From Phytophthora hibernalis (Eukaryota > Oomycota > Peronosporomycetes > Peronosporales > Peronosporaceae), in the NCBI GenBank assembly GCA_012656075.1, contig JAAKBF010000193.1, positions 1 through 64,000 of the forward strand: DNA of 64,000 bases. The letters run 5' to 3'. Under the pieces are notes generated by a model, which saw only the letters and a list, made by a program, of their open reading frames with translations, did not search any database and was not told where the DNA came from. Both the position numbers and the translations under genes were made by a program. Below are positions 43,875-56,993 of the stretch, piece by piece (the stretch's first letter is position 1; every line of letters begins with the position of its first letter).

Positions 43875-44630
43875 TGGGCCACTTTACTACTCAGTATGAT
43901 CACAGATTCGCCGGCTTTGTATGTCGTTGTCCGTATTTGCAGTACAGCATTCCTTCCACTGCAGATAAGTCGTCTGAAAACTGAATGCCAAGATCTTGGT
44001 AATGATTTGCAGCAGATTTTCCCGTAGTCTATTTGGAGGCTGGCATACTTTACTCAAGTGATCTAAACTATTCTATTTTAGAGTGTTATCCCACGCTTTT
44101 TCAAATTTGAGCAACTTGGCAACAATGCAGAATCATTGGCTGAAAAGTTCGCAATAAGATACCCCGTGGTTAAATTGAATGCTATTGGTCGATCCAACCG
44201 GATTTAGCAAAAATTTAGAAATCAAGCGAAGACAAGTCTTGTCGATTCGACGAGCCGGTGGGTCTGCACAACCCAGGACACCGTAACCTCCTAGCTGGGC
44301 GTAATCTGCGCCTGGTGACCTGTAAACGCGCTCGCGCGCTGCCGTCCATCCTTTGGAGGAGGGCACAGGGTATTGCACGGAGACTGCCCCGCTCAGGCGA
44401 GTCTCTGGAGAGTTTGGAGCTTGGTACTTGTTGGGAACAACACTCAACTGAACCCCGGCTGGGGTGAACCGCAAAGGGAACCGACAGGAACCCTGCGCAA
44501 GCCCAACATTGCCGACCTGACTCGACGAATTGTTGTGCTGTTGCGTGGAAGCCGAACTAACGACGTTTTCTGTGAATCACAACACCACACTGGCGCCTGT
44601 CAAACGATTCTGAATTGGGACGTCGGATTT

Positions 44631-44885
44631 TCAGTAGAAGAGCGCTACGTCGACCTCGATGCCCTTGAACTGGAGCGAAAACGAAGGAGGAAATGCCGTG
44701 ATATCTCTGCCAAAAGTGCGCTTGAGGGAATTTAACCGTTGTGCTAGCTCCTGTGGGCTGCGTTTCCACCGATACATCTTTTGAGCCACATGACGCCAAA
44801 CAATCTGGACCCCTTGGTCTGCATACGGGCGTGCTAGCTGCACTAGCAGCTGGTCTTCATCCTCCAGGATTGTAGTGCGAGGCAT
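44631..44885 (-). CDS. SANT-like small protein, right copy 12
   Basis: Main form. C4 spacer; start of an unbroken CGA run to copy 21. Confidence 0.42.
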   Translation of the reverse strand: MPRTTILEDEDQLLVQLARPYADQGVQIVWRHVAQKMYRWKRSPQELAQRLNSLKRTFGRDITAFPPSFSLQFKGIEVDVALFY

Positions 44886-45641
44886 TGGGCCACTTTACTA
44901 CTCAGTATGATCACAGATTCGCCGGCTTTGTATGTCGTTGTCCGTATTTGCAGTACAGCATTCCTTCCACTGCAGATAAGTCGTCTGAAAACTGAATGCC
45001 AAGATCTTGGTAATGATTTGCAGCAGATTTTCCCGTAGTCTATTTGGAGGCTGGCATACTTTACTCAAGTGATCTAAACTATTCTATTTTAGAGTGTTAT
45101 CCCACGCTTTTTCAAATTTGAGCAACTTGGCAACAATGCAGAATCATTGGCTGAAAAGTTCGCAATAAGATACCCCGTGGTTAAATTGAATGCTATTGGT
45201 CGATCCAACCGGATTTAGCAAAAATTTAGAAATCAAGCGAAGACAAGTCTTGTCGATTCGACGAGCCGGTGGGTCTGCACAACCCAGGACACCGTAACCT
45301 CCTAGCTGGGCGTAATCTGCGCCTGGTGACCTGTAAACGCGCTCGCGCGCTGCCGTCCATCCTTTGGAGGAGGGCACAGGGTATTGCACGGAGACTGCCC
45401 CGCTCAGGCGAGTCTCTGGAGAGTTTGGAGCTTGGTACTTGTTGGGAACAACACTCAACTGAACCCCGGCTGGGGTGAACCGCAAAGGGAACCGACAGGA
45501 ACCCTGCGCAAGCCCAACATTGCCGACCTGACTCGACGAATTGTTGTGCTGTTGCGTGGAAGCCGAACTAACGACGTTTTCTGTGAATCACAACACCACA
45601 CTGGCGCCTGTCAAACGATTCTGAATTGGGACGTCGGATTT

Positions 45642-45896
45642 TCAGTAGAAGAGCGCTACGTCGACCTCGATGCCCTTGAACTGGAGCGAAAACGAAGGAG
45701 GAAATGCCGTGATATCTCTGCCAAAAGTGCGCTTGAGGGAATTTAACCGTTGTGCTAGCTCCTGTGGGCTGCGTTTCCACCGATACATCTTTTGAGCCAC
45801 ATGACGCCAAACAATCTGGACCCCTTGGTCTGCATACGGGCGTGCTAGCTGCACTAGCAGCTGGTCTTCATCCTCCAGGATTGTAGTGCGAGGCAT
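45642..45896 (-). CDS. SANT-like small protein, right copy 13
   Basis: Main form. C4 spacer, CGA. Confidence 0.42.
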   Translation of the reverse strand: MPRTTILEDEDQLLVQLARPYADQGVQIVWRHVAQKMYRWKRSPQELAQRLNSLKRTFGRDITAFPPSFSLQFKGIEVDVALFY

Positions 45897-46651
45897 TGGG
45901 CCACTTTACTACTCAGTATGATCACAGATTCGCCGGCTTTGTATGTCGTTGTCCGTATTTGCAGTACAGCATTCCTTCCACTGCAGATAAGTCGTCTGAA
46001 AACTGAATGCCAAGATCTTGGTAATGATTTGCAGCAGATTTTCCCGTAGTCTATTTGGAGGCTGGCATACTTTACTCAAGTGATCTAAACTATTCTATTT
46101 TAGAGTGTTATCCCACGCTTTTTCAAATTTGAGCAACTTGGCAACAATGCAGAATCATTGGCTGAAAAGTTCGCAATAAGATACCCGTGGTTAAATTGAA
46201 TGCTATTGGTCGATCCAACCGGATTTAGCAAAAATTTAGAAATCAAGCGAAGACAAGTCTTGTCGATTCGACGAGCCGGTGGGTCTGCACAACCCAGGAC
46301 ACCGTAACCTCCTAGCTGGGCGTAATCTGCGCCTGGTGACCTGTAAACGCGCTCGCGCGCTGCCGTCCATCCTTTGGAGGAGGGCACAGGGTATTGCACG
46401 GAGACTGCCCCGCTCAGGCGAGTCTCTGGAGAGTTTGGAGCTTGGTACTTGTTGGGAACAACACTCAACTGAACCCCGGCTGGGGTGAACCGCAAAGGGA
46501 ACCGACAGGAACCCTGCGCAAGCCCAACATTGCCGACCTGACTCGACGAATTGTTGTGCTGTTGCGTGGAAGCCGAACTAACGACGTTTTCTGTGAATCA
46601 CAACACCACACTGGCGCCTGTCAAACGATTCTGAATTGGGACGTCGGATTT

Positions 46652-46906
46652 TCAGTAGAAGAGCGCTACGTCGACCTCGATGCCCTTGAACTGGAGCGAA
46701 AACGAAGGAGGAAATGCCGTGATATCTCTGCCAAAAGTGCGCTTGAGGGAATTTAACCGTTGTGCTAGCTCCTGTGGGCTGCGTTTCCACCGATACATCT
46801 TTTGAGCCACATGACGCCAAACAATCTGGACCCCTTGGTCTGCATACGGGCGTGCTAGCTGCACTAGCAGCTGGTCTTCATCCTCCAGGATTGTAGTGCG
46901 AGGCAT
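46652..46906 (-). CDS. SANT-like small protein, right copy 14
   Basis: Main form. C3 spacer, CGA. Confidence 0.42.
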   Translation of the reverse strand: MPRTTILEDEDQLLVQLARPYADQGVQIVWRHVAQKMYRWKRSPQELAQRLNSLKRTFGRDITAFPPSFSLQFKGIEVDVALFY

Positions 46907-47662
46907 TGGGCCACTTTACTACTCAGTATGATCACAGATTCGCCGGCTTTGTATGTCGTTGTCCGTATTTGCAGTACAGCATTCCTTCCACTGCAGATAA
47001 GTCGTCTGAAAACTGAATGCCAAGATCTTGGTAATGATTTGCAGCAGATTTTCCCGTAGTCTATTTGGAGGCTGGCATACTTTACTCAAGTGATCTAAAC
47101 TATTCTATTTTAGAGTGTTATCCCACGCTTTTTCAAATTTGAGCAACTTGGCAACAATGCAGAATCATTGGCTGAAAAGTTCGCAATAAGATACCCCGTG
47201 GTTAAATTGAATGCTATTGGTCGATCCAACCGGATTTAGCAAAAATTTAGAAATCAAGCGAAGACAAGTCTTGTCGATTCGACGAGCCGGTGGGTCTGCA
47301 CAACCCAGGACACCGTAACCTCCTAGCTGGGCGTAATCTGCGCCTGGTGACCTGTAAACGCGCTCGCGCGCTGCCGTCCATCCTTTGGAGGAGGGCACAG
47401 GGTATTGCACGGAGACTGCCCCGCTCAGGCGAGTCTCTGGAGAGTTTGGAGCTTGGTACTTGTTGGGAACAACACTCAACTGAACCCCGGCTGGGGTGAA
47501 CCGCAAAGGGAACCGACAGGAACCCTGCGCAAGCCCAACATTGCCGACCTGACTCGACGAATTGTTGTGCTGTTGCGTGGAAGCCGAACTAACGACGTTT
47601 TCTGTGAATCACAACACCACACTGGCGCCTGTCAAACGATTCTGAATTGGGACGTCGGATTT

Positions 47663-47917
47663 TCAGTAGAAGAGCGCTACGTCGACCTCGATGCCCTTGA
47701 ACTGGAGCGAAAACGAAGGAGGAAATGCCGTGATATCTCTGCCAAAAGTGCGCTTGAGGGAATTTAACCGTTGTGCTAGCTCCTGTGGGCTGCGTTTCCA
47801 CCGATACATCTTTTGAGCCACATGACGCCAAACAATCTGGACCCCTTGGTCTGCATACGGGCGTGCTAGCTGCACTAGCAGCTGGTCTTCATCCTCCAGG
47901 ATTGTAGTGCGAGGCAT
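47663..47917 (-). CDS. SANT-like small protein, right copy 15
   Basis: Main form. C4 spacer, CGA; with copy 14 it forms a C3-C4 pair repeated by copies 16-17. Confidence 0.42.
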   Translation of the reverse strand: MPRTTILEDEDQLLVQLARPYADQGVQIVWRHVAQKMYRWKRSPQELAQRLNSLKRTFGRDITAFPPSFSLQFKGIEVDVALFY

Positions 47918-48672
47918 TGGGCCACTTTACTACTCAGTATGATCACAGATTCGCCGGCTTTGTATGTCGTTGTCCGTATTTGCAGTACAGCATTCCTTCC
48001 ACTGCAGATAAGTCGTCTGAAAACTGAATGCCAAGATCTTGGTAATGATTTGCAGCAGATTTTCCCGTAGTCTATTTGGAGGCTGGCATACTTTACTCAA
48101 GTGATCTAAACTATTCTATTTTAGAGTGTTATCCCACGCTTTTTCAAATTTGAGCAACTTGGCAACAATGCAGAATCATTGGCTGAAAAGTTCGCAATAA
48201 GATACCCGTGGTTAAATTGAATGCTATTGGTCGATCCAACCGGATTTAGCAAAAATTTAGAAATCAAGCGAAGACAAGTCTTGTCGATTCGACGAGCCGG
48301 TGGGTCTGCACAACCCAGGACACCGTAACCTCCTAGCTGGGCGTAATCTGCGCCTGGTGACCTGTAAACGCGCTCGCGCGCTGCCGTCCATCCTTTGGAG
48401 GAGGGCACAGGGTATTGCACGGAGACTGCCCCGCTCAGGCGAGTCTCTGGAGAGTTTGGAGCTTGGTACTTGTTGGGAACAACACTCAACTGAACCCCGG
48501 CTGGGGTGAACCGCAAAGGGAACCGACAGGAACCCTGCGCAAGCCCAACATTGCCGACCTGACTCGACGAATTGTTGTGCTGTTGCGTGGAAGCCGAACT
48601 AACGACGTTTTCTGTGAATCACAACACCACACTGGCGCCTGTCAAACGATTCTGAATTGGGACGTCGGATTT

Positions 48673-48927
48673 TCAGTAGAAGAGCGCTACGTCGACCTCG
48701 ATGCCCTTGAACTGGAGCGAAAACGAAGGAGGAAATGCCGTGATATCTCTGCCAAAAGTGCGCTTGAGGGAATTTAACCGTTGTGCTAGCTCCTGTGGGC
48801 TGCGTTTCCACCGATACATCTTTTGAGCCACATGACGCCAAACAATCTGGACCCCTTGGTCTGCATACGGGCGTGCTAGCTGCACTAGCAGCTGGTCTTC
48901 ATCCTCCAGGATTGTAGTGCGAGGCAT
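48673..48927 (-). CDS. SANT-like small protein, right copy 16
   Basis: Main form. C3 spacer, CGA. Confidence 0.42.
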   Translation of the reverse strand: MPRTTILEDEDQLLVQLARPYADQGVQIVWRHVAQKMYRWKRSPQELAQRLNSLKRTFGRDITAFPPSFSLQFKGIEVDVALFY

Positions 48928-49683
48928 TGGGCCACTTTACTACTCAGTATGATCACAGATTCGCCGGCTTTGTATGTCGTTGTCCGTATTTGCAGTACAG
49001 CATTCCTTCCACTGCAGATAAGTCGTCTGAAAACTGAATGCCAAGATCTTGGTAATGATTTGCAGCAGATTTTCCCGTAGTCTATTTGGAGGCTGGCATA
49101 CTTTACTCAAGTGATCTAAACTATTCTATTTTAGAGTGTTATCCCACGCTTTTTCAAATTTGAGCAACTTGGCAACAATGCAGAATCATTGGCTGAAAAG
49201 TTCGCAATAAGATACCCCGTGGTTAAATTGAATGCTATTGGTCGATCCAACCGGATTTAGCAAAAATTTAGAAATCAAGCGAAGACAAGTCTTGTCGATT
49301 CGACGAGCCGGTGGGTCTGCACAACCCAGGACACCGTAACCTCCTAGCTGGGCGTAATCTGCGCCTGGTGACCTGTAAACGCGCTCGCGCGCTGCCGTCC
49401 ATCCTTTGGAGGAGGGCACAGGGTATTGCACGGAGACTGCCCCGCTCAGGCGAGTCTCTGGAGAGTTTGGAGCTTGGTACTTGTTGGGAACAACACTCAA
49501 CTGAACCCCGGCTGGGGTGAACCGCAAAGGGAACCGACAGGAACCCTGCGCAAGCCCAACATTGCCGACCTGACTCGACGAATTGTTGTGCTGTTGCGTG
49601 GAAGCCGAACTAACGACGTTTTCTGTGAATCACAACACCACACTGGCGCCTGTCAAACGATTCTGAATTGGGACGTCGGATTT

Positions 49684-49938
49684 TCAGTAGAAGAGCGCTA
49701 CGTCGACCTCGATGCCCTTGAACTGGAGCGAAAACGAAGGAGGAAATGCCGTGATATCTCTGCCAAAAGTGCGCTTGAGGGAATTTAACCGTTGTGCTAG
49801 CTCCTGTGGGCTGCGTTTCCACCGATACATCTTTTGAGCCACATGACGCCAAACAATCTGGACCCCTTGGTCTGCATACGGGCGTGCTAGCTGCACTAGC
49901 AGCTGGTCTTCATCCTCCAGGATTGTAGTGCGAGGCAT
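49684..49938 (-). CDS. SANT-like small protein, right copy 17
   Basis: Main form. C4 spacer, CGA. Confidence 0.42.
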   Translation of the reverse strand: MPRTTILEDEDQLLVQLARPYADQGVQIVWRHVAQKMYRWKRSPQELAQRLNSLKRTFGRDITAFPPSFSLQFKGIEVDVALFY

Positions 49939-50694
49939 TGGGCCACTTTACTACTCAGTATGATCACAGATTCGCCGGCTTTGTATGTCGTTGTCCGTAT
50001 TTGCAGTACAGCATTCCTTCCACTGCAGATAAGTCGTCTGAAAACTGAATGCCAAGATCTTGGTAATGATTTGCAGCAGATTTTCCCGTAGTCTATTTGG
50101 AGGCTGGCATACTTTACTCAAGTGATCTAAACTATTCTATTTTAGAGTGTTATCCCACGCTTTTTCAAATTTGAGCAACTTGGCAACAATGCAGAATCAT
50201 TGGCTGAAAAGTTCGCAATAAGATACCCCGTGGTTAAATTGAATGCTATTGGTCGATCCAACCGGATTTAGCAAAAATTTAGAAATCAAGCGAAGACAAG
50301 TCTTGTCGATTCGACGAGCCGGTGGGTCTGCACAACCCAGGACACCGTAACCTCCTAGCTGGGCGTAATCTGCGCCTGGTGACCTGTAAACGCGCTCGCG
50401 CGCTGCCGTCCATCCTTTGGAGGAGGGCACAGGGTATTGCACGGAGACTGCCCCGCTCAGGCGAGTCTCTGGAGAGTTTGGAGCTTGGTACTTGTTGGGA
50501 ACAACACTCAACTGAACCCCGGCTGGGGTGAACCGCAAAGGGAACCGACAGGAACCCTGCGCAAGCCCAACATTGCCGACCTGACTCGACGAATTGTTGT
50601 GCTGTTGCGTGGAAGCCGAACTAACGACGTTTTCTGTGAATCACAACACCACACTGGCGCCTGTCAAACGATTCTGAATTGGGACGTCGGATTT

Positions 50695-50949
50695 TCAGTA
50701 GAAGAGCGCTACGTCGACCTCGATGCCCTTGAACTGGAGCGAAAACGAAGGAGGAAATGCCGTGATATCTCTGCCAAAAGTGCGCTTGAGGGAATTTAAC
50801 CGTTGTGCTAGCTCCTGTGGGCTGCGTTTCCACCGATACATCTTTTGAGCCACATGACGCCAAACAATCTGGACCCCTTGGTCTGCATACGGGCGTGCTA
50901 GCTGCACTAGCAGCTGGTCTTCATCCTCCAGGATTGTAGTGCGAGGCAT
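50695..50949 (-). CDS. SANT-like small protein, right copy 18
   Basis: Main form. C4 spacer, CGA. Confidence 0.42.
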   Translation of the reverse strand: MPRTTILEDEDQLLVQLARPYADQGVQIVWRHVAQKMYRWKRSPQELAQRLNSLKRTFGRDITAFPPSFSLQFKGIEVDVALFY

Positions 50950-51705
50950 TGGGCCACTTTACTACTCAGTATGATCACAGATTCGCCGGCTTTGTATGTC
51001 GTTGTCCGTATTTGCAGTACAGCATTCCTTCCACTGCAGATAAGTCGTCTGAAAACTGAATGCCAAGATCTTGGTAATGATTTGCAGCAGATTTTCCCGT
51101 AGTCTATTTGGAGGCTGGCATACTTTACTCAAGTGATCTAAACTATTCTATTTTAGAGTGTTATCCCACGCTTTTTCAAATTTGAGCAACTTGGCAACAA
51201 TGCAGAATCATTGGCTGAAAAGTTCGCAATAAGATACCCCGTGGTTAAATTGAATGCTATTGGTCGATCCAACCGGATTTAGCAAAAATTTAGAAATCAA
51301 GCGAAGACAAGTCTTGTCGATTCGACGAGCCGGTGGGTCTGCACAACCCAGGACACCGTAACCTCCTAGCTGGGCGTAATCTGCGCCTGGTGACCTGTAA
51401 ACGCGCTCGCGCGCTGCCGTCCATCCTTTGGAGGAGGGCACAGGGTATTGCACGGAGACTGCCCCGCTCAGGCGAGTCTCTGGAGAGTTTGGAGCTTGGT
51501 ACTTGTTGGGAACAACACTCAACTGAACCCCGGCTGGGGTGAACCGCAAAGGGAACCGACAGGAACCCTGCGCAAGCCCAACATTGCCGACCTGACTCGA
51601 CGAATTGTTGTGCTGTTGCGTGGAAGCCGAACTAACGACGTTTTCTGTGAATCACAACACCACACTGGCGCCTGTCAAACGATTCTGAATTGGGACGTCG
51701 GATTT

Positions 51706-51960
51706 TCAGTAGAAGAGCGCTACGTCGACCTCGATGCCCTTGAACTGGAGCGAAAACGAAGGAGGAAATGCCGTGATATCTCTGCCAAAAGTGCGCTTGA
51801 GGGAATTTAACCGTTGTGCTAGCTCCTGTGGGCTGCGTTTCCACCGATACATCTTTTGAGCCACATGACGCCAAACAATCTGGACCCCTTGGTCTGCATA
51901 CGGGCGTGCTAGCTGCACTAGCAGCTGGTCTTCATCCTCCAGGATTGTAGTGCGAGGCAT
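51706..51960 (-). CDS. SANT-like small protein, right copy 19
   Basis: Main form. C4 spacer, CGA. Confidence 0.42.
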   Translation of the reverse strand: MPRTTILEDEDQLLVQLARPYADQGVQIVWRHVAQKMYRWKRSPQELAQRLNSLKRTFGRDITAFPPSFSLQFKGIEVDVALFY

Positions 51961-52715
51961 TGGGCCACTTTACTACTCAGTATGATCACAGATTCGCCGG
52001 CTTTGTATGTCGTTGTCCGTATTTGCAGTACAGCATTCCTTCCACTGCAGATAAGTCGTCTGAAAACTGAATGCCAAGATCTTGGTAATGATTTGCAGCA
52101 GATTTTCCCGTAGTCTATTTGGAGGCTGGCATACTTTACTCAAGTGATCTAAACTATTCTATTTTAGAGTGTTATCCCACGCTTTTTCAAATTTGAGCAA
52201 CTTGGCAACAATGCAGAATCATTGGCTGAAAAGTTCGCAATAAGATACCCGTGGTTAAATTGAATGCTATTGGTCGATCCAACCGGATTTAGCAAAAATT
52301 TAGAAATCAAGCGAAGACAAGTCTTGTCGATTCGACGAGCCGGTGGGTCTGCACAACCCAGGACACCGTAACCTCCTAGCTGGGCGTAATCTGCGCCTGG
52401 TGACCTGTAAACGCGCTCGCGCGCTGCCGTCCATCCTTTGGAGGAGGGCACAGGGTATTGCACGGAGACTGCCCCGCTCAGGCGAGTCTCTGGAGAGTTT
52501 GGAGCTTGGTACTTGTTGGGAACAACACTCAACTGAACCCCGGCTGGGGTGAACCGCAAAGGGAACCGACAGGAACCCTGCGCAAGCCCAACATTGCCGA
52601 CCTGACTCGACGAATTGTTGTGCTGTTGCGTGGAAGCCGAACTAACGACGTTTTCTGTGAATCACAACACCACACTGGCGCCTGTCAAACGATTCTGAAT
52701 TGGGACGTCGGATTT

Positions 52716-52970
52716 TCAGTAGAAGAGCGCTACGTCGACCTCGATGCCCTTGAACTGGAGCGAAAACGAAGGAGGAAATGCCGTGATATCTCTGCCAAAA
52801 GTGCGCTTGAGGGAATTTAACCGTTGTGCTAGCTCCTGTGGGCTGCGTTTCCACCGATACATCTTTTGAGCCACATGACGCCAAACAATCTGGACCCCTT
52901 GGTCTGCATACGGGCGTGCTAGCTGCACTAGCAGCTGGTCTTCATCCTCCAGGATTGTAGTGCGAGGCAT
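52716..52970 (-). CDS. SANT-like small protein, right copy 20
   Basis: Main form. C3 spacer, CGA. Confidence 0.42.
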   Translation of the reverse strand: MPRTTILEDEDQLLVQLARPYADQGVQIVWRHVAQKMYRWKRSPQELAQRLNSLKRTFGRDITAFPPSFSLQFKGIEVDVALFY

Positions 52971-53725
52971 TGGGCCACTTTACTACTCAGTATGATCACA
53001 GATTCGCCGGCTTTGTATGTCGTTGTCCGTATTTGCAGTACAGCATTCCTTCCACTGCAGATAAGTCGTCTGAAAACTGAATGCCAAGATCTTGGTAATG
53101 ATTTGCAGCAGATTTTCCCGTAGTCTATTTGGAGGCTGGCATACTTTACTCAAGTGATCTAAACTATTCTATTTTAGAGTGTTATCCCACGCTTTTTCAA
53201 ATTTGAGCAACTTGGCAACAATGCAGAATCATTGGCTGAAAAGTTCGCAATAAGATACCCGTGGTTAAATTGAATGCTATTGGTCGATCCAACCGGATTT
53301 AGCAAAAATTTAGAAATCAAGCGAAGACAAGTCTTGTCGATTCGACGAGCCGGTGGGTCTGCACAACCCAGGACACCGTAACCTCCTAGCTGGGCGTAAT
53401 CTGCGCCTGGTGACCTGTAAACGCGCTCGCGCGCTGCCGTCCATCCTTTGGAGGAGGGCACAGGGTATTGCACGGAGACTGCCCCGCTCAGGCGAGTCTC
53501 TGGAGAGTTTGGAGCTTGGTACTTGTTGGGAACAACACTCAACTGAACCCCGGCTGGGGTGAACCGCAAAGGGAACCGACAGGAACCCTGCGCAAGCCCA
53601 ACATTGCCGACCTGACTCGACGAATTGTTGTGCTGTTGCGTGGAAGCCGAACTAACGACGTTTTCTGTGAATCACAACACCACACTGGCGCCTGTCAAAC
53701 GATTCTGAATTGGGACGTCGGATTT

Positions 53726-53980
53726 TCAGTAGAAGAGCGCTACGTCGACCTCGATGCCCTTGAACTGGAGCGAAAACGAAGGAGGAAATGCCGTGATATC
53801 TCTGCCAAAAGTGCGCTTGAGGGAATTTAACCGTTGTGCTAGCTCCTGTGGGCTGCGTTTCCACCGATACATCTTTTGAGCCACATGACGCCAAACAATC
53901 TGGACCCCTTGGTCTGCATACGGGCGTGCTAGCTGCACTAGCAGCTGGTCTTCATCCTCCAGGATTGTAGTGCGAGGCAT
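53726..53980 (-). CDS. SANT-like small protein, right copy 21
   Basis: Main form. C3 spacer, CGA; end of the CGA run. Confidence 0.42.
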   Translation of the reverse strand: MPRTTILEDEDQLLVQLARPYADQGVQIVWRHVAQKMYRWKRSPQELAQRLNSLKRTFGRDITAFPPSFSLQFKGIEVDVALFY

Positions 53981-54735
53981 TGGGCCACTTTACTACTCAG
54001 TATGATCACAGATTCGCCGGCTTTGTATGTCGTTGTCCGTATTTGCAGTACAGCATTCCTTCCACTGCAGATAAGTCGTCTGAAAACTGAATGCCAAGAT
54101 CTTGGTAATGATTTGCAGCAGATTTTCCCGTAGTCTATTTGGAGGCTGGCATACTTTACTCAAGTGATCTAAACTATTCTATTTTAGAGTGTTATCCCAC
54201 GCTTTTTCAAATTTGAGCAACTTGGCAACAATGCAGAATCATTGGCTGAAAAGTTCGCAATAAGATACCCGTGGTTAAATTGAATGCTATTGGTCGATCC
54301 AACCGGATTTAGCAAAAATTTAGAAATCAAGCGAAGACAAGTCTTGTCGATTCGACGAGCCGGTGGGTCTGCACAACCCAGGACACCGTAACCTCCTAGC
54401 TGGGCGTAATCTGCGCCTGGTGACCTGTAAACGCGCTCGCGCGCTGCCGTCCATCCTTTGGAGGAGGGCACAGGGTATTGCACGGAGACTGCCCCGCTCA
54501 GGCGAGTCTCTGGAGAGTTTGGAGCTTGGTACTTGTTGGGAACAACACTCAACTGAACCCCGGCTGGGGTGAACCGCAAAGGGAACCGACAGGAACCCTG
54601 CGCAAGCCCAACATTGCCGACCTGACTCGGCGAATTGTTGTGCTGTTGCGTGGAAGCCGAACTAACGACGTTTTCTGTGAATCACAACACCACACTGGCG
54701 CCTGTCAAACGATTCTGAATTGGGACGTCGGATTT

Positions 54736-54990
54736 TCAGTAGAAGAGCGCTACGTCGACCTCGATGCCCTTGAACTGGAGCGAAAACGAAGGAGGAAATG
54801 CCGTGATATCTCTGCCAAAAGTGCGCTTGAGGGAATTTAACCGTTGTGCTAGCTCCTGTGGGCTGCGTTTCCACCGATACATCTTTTGAGCCACATGACG
54901 CCAAACAATCTGGACCCCTTGGTCTGCATACGGGCGTGCTAGCTGCACTAGCAGCTGGTCTTCATCCTCCAGGATTGTAGTGCGAGGCAT
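54736..54990 (-). CDS. SANT-like small protein, right copy 22
   Basis: Main form. C3 spacer, CGG. Last long monomer on this side. Confidence 0.42.
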   Translation of the reverse strand: MPRTTILEDEDQLLVQLARPYADQGVQIVWRHVAQKMYRWKRSPQELAQRLNSLKRTFGRDITAFPPSFSLQFKGIEVDVALFY

Positions 54991-55737
54991 TGGGCCACTT
55001 TACTACTCAGTATGATCACAGATTCGCCGGCTTTGTATGTCGTTGTCCGTATTTGCAGTACAGCATTCCTTCCACTGCAGATAAGTCGTCTGAAAACTGA
55101 ATGCCAAGATCTTGGTAATGATTTGCAGCAGATTTTCCCGTAGTCTATTTGGAGGCTGGCATACTTTACTCAAGTGATCTAAACTATTCTATTTTAGAGT
55201 GTTATCCCACGCTTTTTCAAATTTGAGCAACTTGGCAACAATGCAGAATCATTGGCTGAAAAGTTCGCAATAAGATACAAATTGAATGCTATTGGTCGAT
55301 CCAACCGGATTTAGCAAAAATTTAGAAATCAAGCGAAGACAAGTCTTGTCGATTCGACGAGCCGGTGGGTCTGCACAACCCAGGACACCGTAACCTCCTA
55401 GCTGGGCGTAATCTGCGCCTGGTGACCTGTAAACGCGCTCGCGCGCTGCCGTCCATCCTTTGGAGGAGGGCACAGGGTATTGCACGGAGACTGCCCCGCT
55501 CAGGCGAGTCTCTGGAGAGTTTGGAGCTTGGTACTTGTTGGGAACAACACTCAACTGAACCCCGGCTGGGGTGAACCGCAAAGGGAACCGACAGGAACCC
55601 TGCGCAAGCCCAACATTGCCGACCTGACTGGGCGAATTGTTGTGCTGTTGCGTGGAAGCCGAACTAACGACGTTTTCTGTGAATCACAACACCACACTGG
55701 CGCCTGTCAAACGATTCTGAATTGGGACGTCGGATTT

Positions 55738-55992
55738 TCAGTAGAAGAGCGCTACGTCGACCTCGATGCCCTTGAACTGGAGCGAAAACGAAGGAGGAAA
55801 TGCCGTGATATCTCTGCCAAAAGTGCGCTTGAGGGAATTTAACCGTTGTGCTAGCTCCTGTGGGCTGCGTTTCCACCGATACATCTTTTGAGCCACATGA
55901 CGCCAAACAATCTGGACCCCTTGGTCTGCATACGGGCGTGCTAGCTGCACTAGCAGCTGGTCTTCATCCTCCAGGATTGTAGTGCGAGGCAT
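55738..55992 (-). CDS. SANT-like small protein, right copy 23
   Basis: Main form. Transitional B spacer (GATACAAATTG), GGG. Confidence 0.42.
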   Translation of the reverse strand: MPRTTILEDEDQLLVQLARPYADQGVQIVWRHVAQKMYRWKRSPQELAQRLNSLKRTFGRDITAFPPSFSLQFKGIEVDVALFY

Positions 55993-56738
55993 TGGGCCAC
56001 TTTACTACTCAGTATGATCACAGATTCGCCGGCTTTGTATGTCGTTGTCCGTATTTGCAGTACAGCATTCCTTCCACTGCAGATAAGTCGTCTGAAAACT
56101 GAATGCCAAGATCTTGGTAATGATTTGCAGCAGATTTTCCCGTAGTCTATTTGGAGGCTGGCATACTTTACTCAAGTGATCTAAACTATTCTATTTTAGA
56201 GTGTTATCCCACGATTTTTCAAATTTGAGCAACTTGGCAACAATGCAGAATCATTGGCTGAAAATTCGCAATAAGATACAAATTGAATGCTATTGGTCGA
56301 TCCAACCGGATTTAGCAAAAATTTAGAAATCAAGCGAAGACAAGTCTTGTCGATTCGACGAGCCGGTGGGTCTGCACAACCCAGGACACCGTAACCTCCT
56401 AGCTGGGCGTAATCTGCGCCTGGTGACCTGTAAACGCGCTCGCGCGCTGCCGTCCATCCTTTGGAGGAGGGCACAGGGTATTGCACGGAGACTGCCCCGC
56501 TCAGGCGAGTCTCTGGAGAGTTTGGAGCTTGGTACTTGTTGGGAACAACACTCAACTGAACCCCGGCTGGGGTGAACCGCAAAGGGAACCGACAGGAACC
56601 CTGCGCAAGCCCAACATTGCCGACCTGACTGGGCGAATTGTTGTGCTGTTGCGTGGAAGCCGAACTAACGACGTTTTCTGTGAATCACAACACCACACTG
56701 GCGCCTGTCAAACGATTCTGAATTGGGACGTCGGATTT

Positions 56739-56993
56739 TCAGTAGAAGAGCGCTACGTCGACCTCGATGCCCTTGAACTGGAGCGAAAACGAAGGAGGAA
56801 ATGCCGTGATATCTCTGCCAAAAGTGCGCTTGAGGGAATTTAACCGTTGTGCTAGCTCCTGTGGGCTGCGTTTCCACCGATACATCTTTTGAGCCACATG
56901 ACGCCAAACAATCTGGACCCCTTGGTCTGCATACGGGCGTGCTAGCTGCACTAGCAGCTGGTCTTCATCCTCCAGGATTGTAGTGCGAGGCAT
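56739..56993 (-). CDS. SANT-like small protein, right copy 24
   Basis: Main form. Transitional spacer, one base shorter (GAAAATTCGCAATAAGATAC), GGG. Confidence 0.42.
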   Translation of the reverse strand: MPRTTILEDEDQLLVQLARPYADQGVQIVWRHVAQKMYRWKRSPQELAQRLNSLKRTFGRDITAFPPSFSLQFKGIEVDVALFY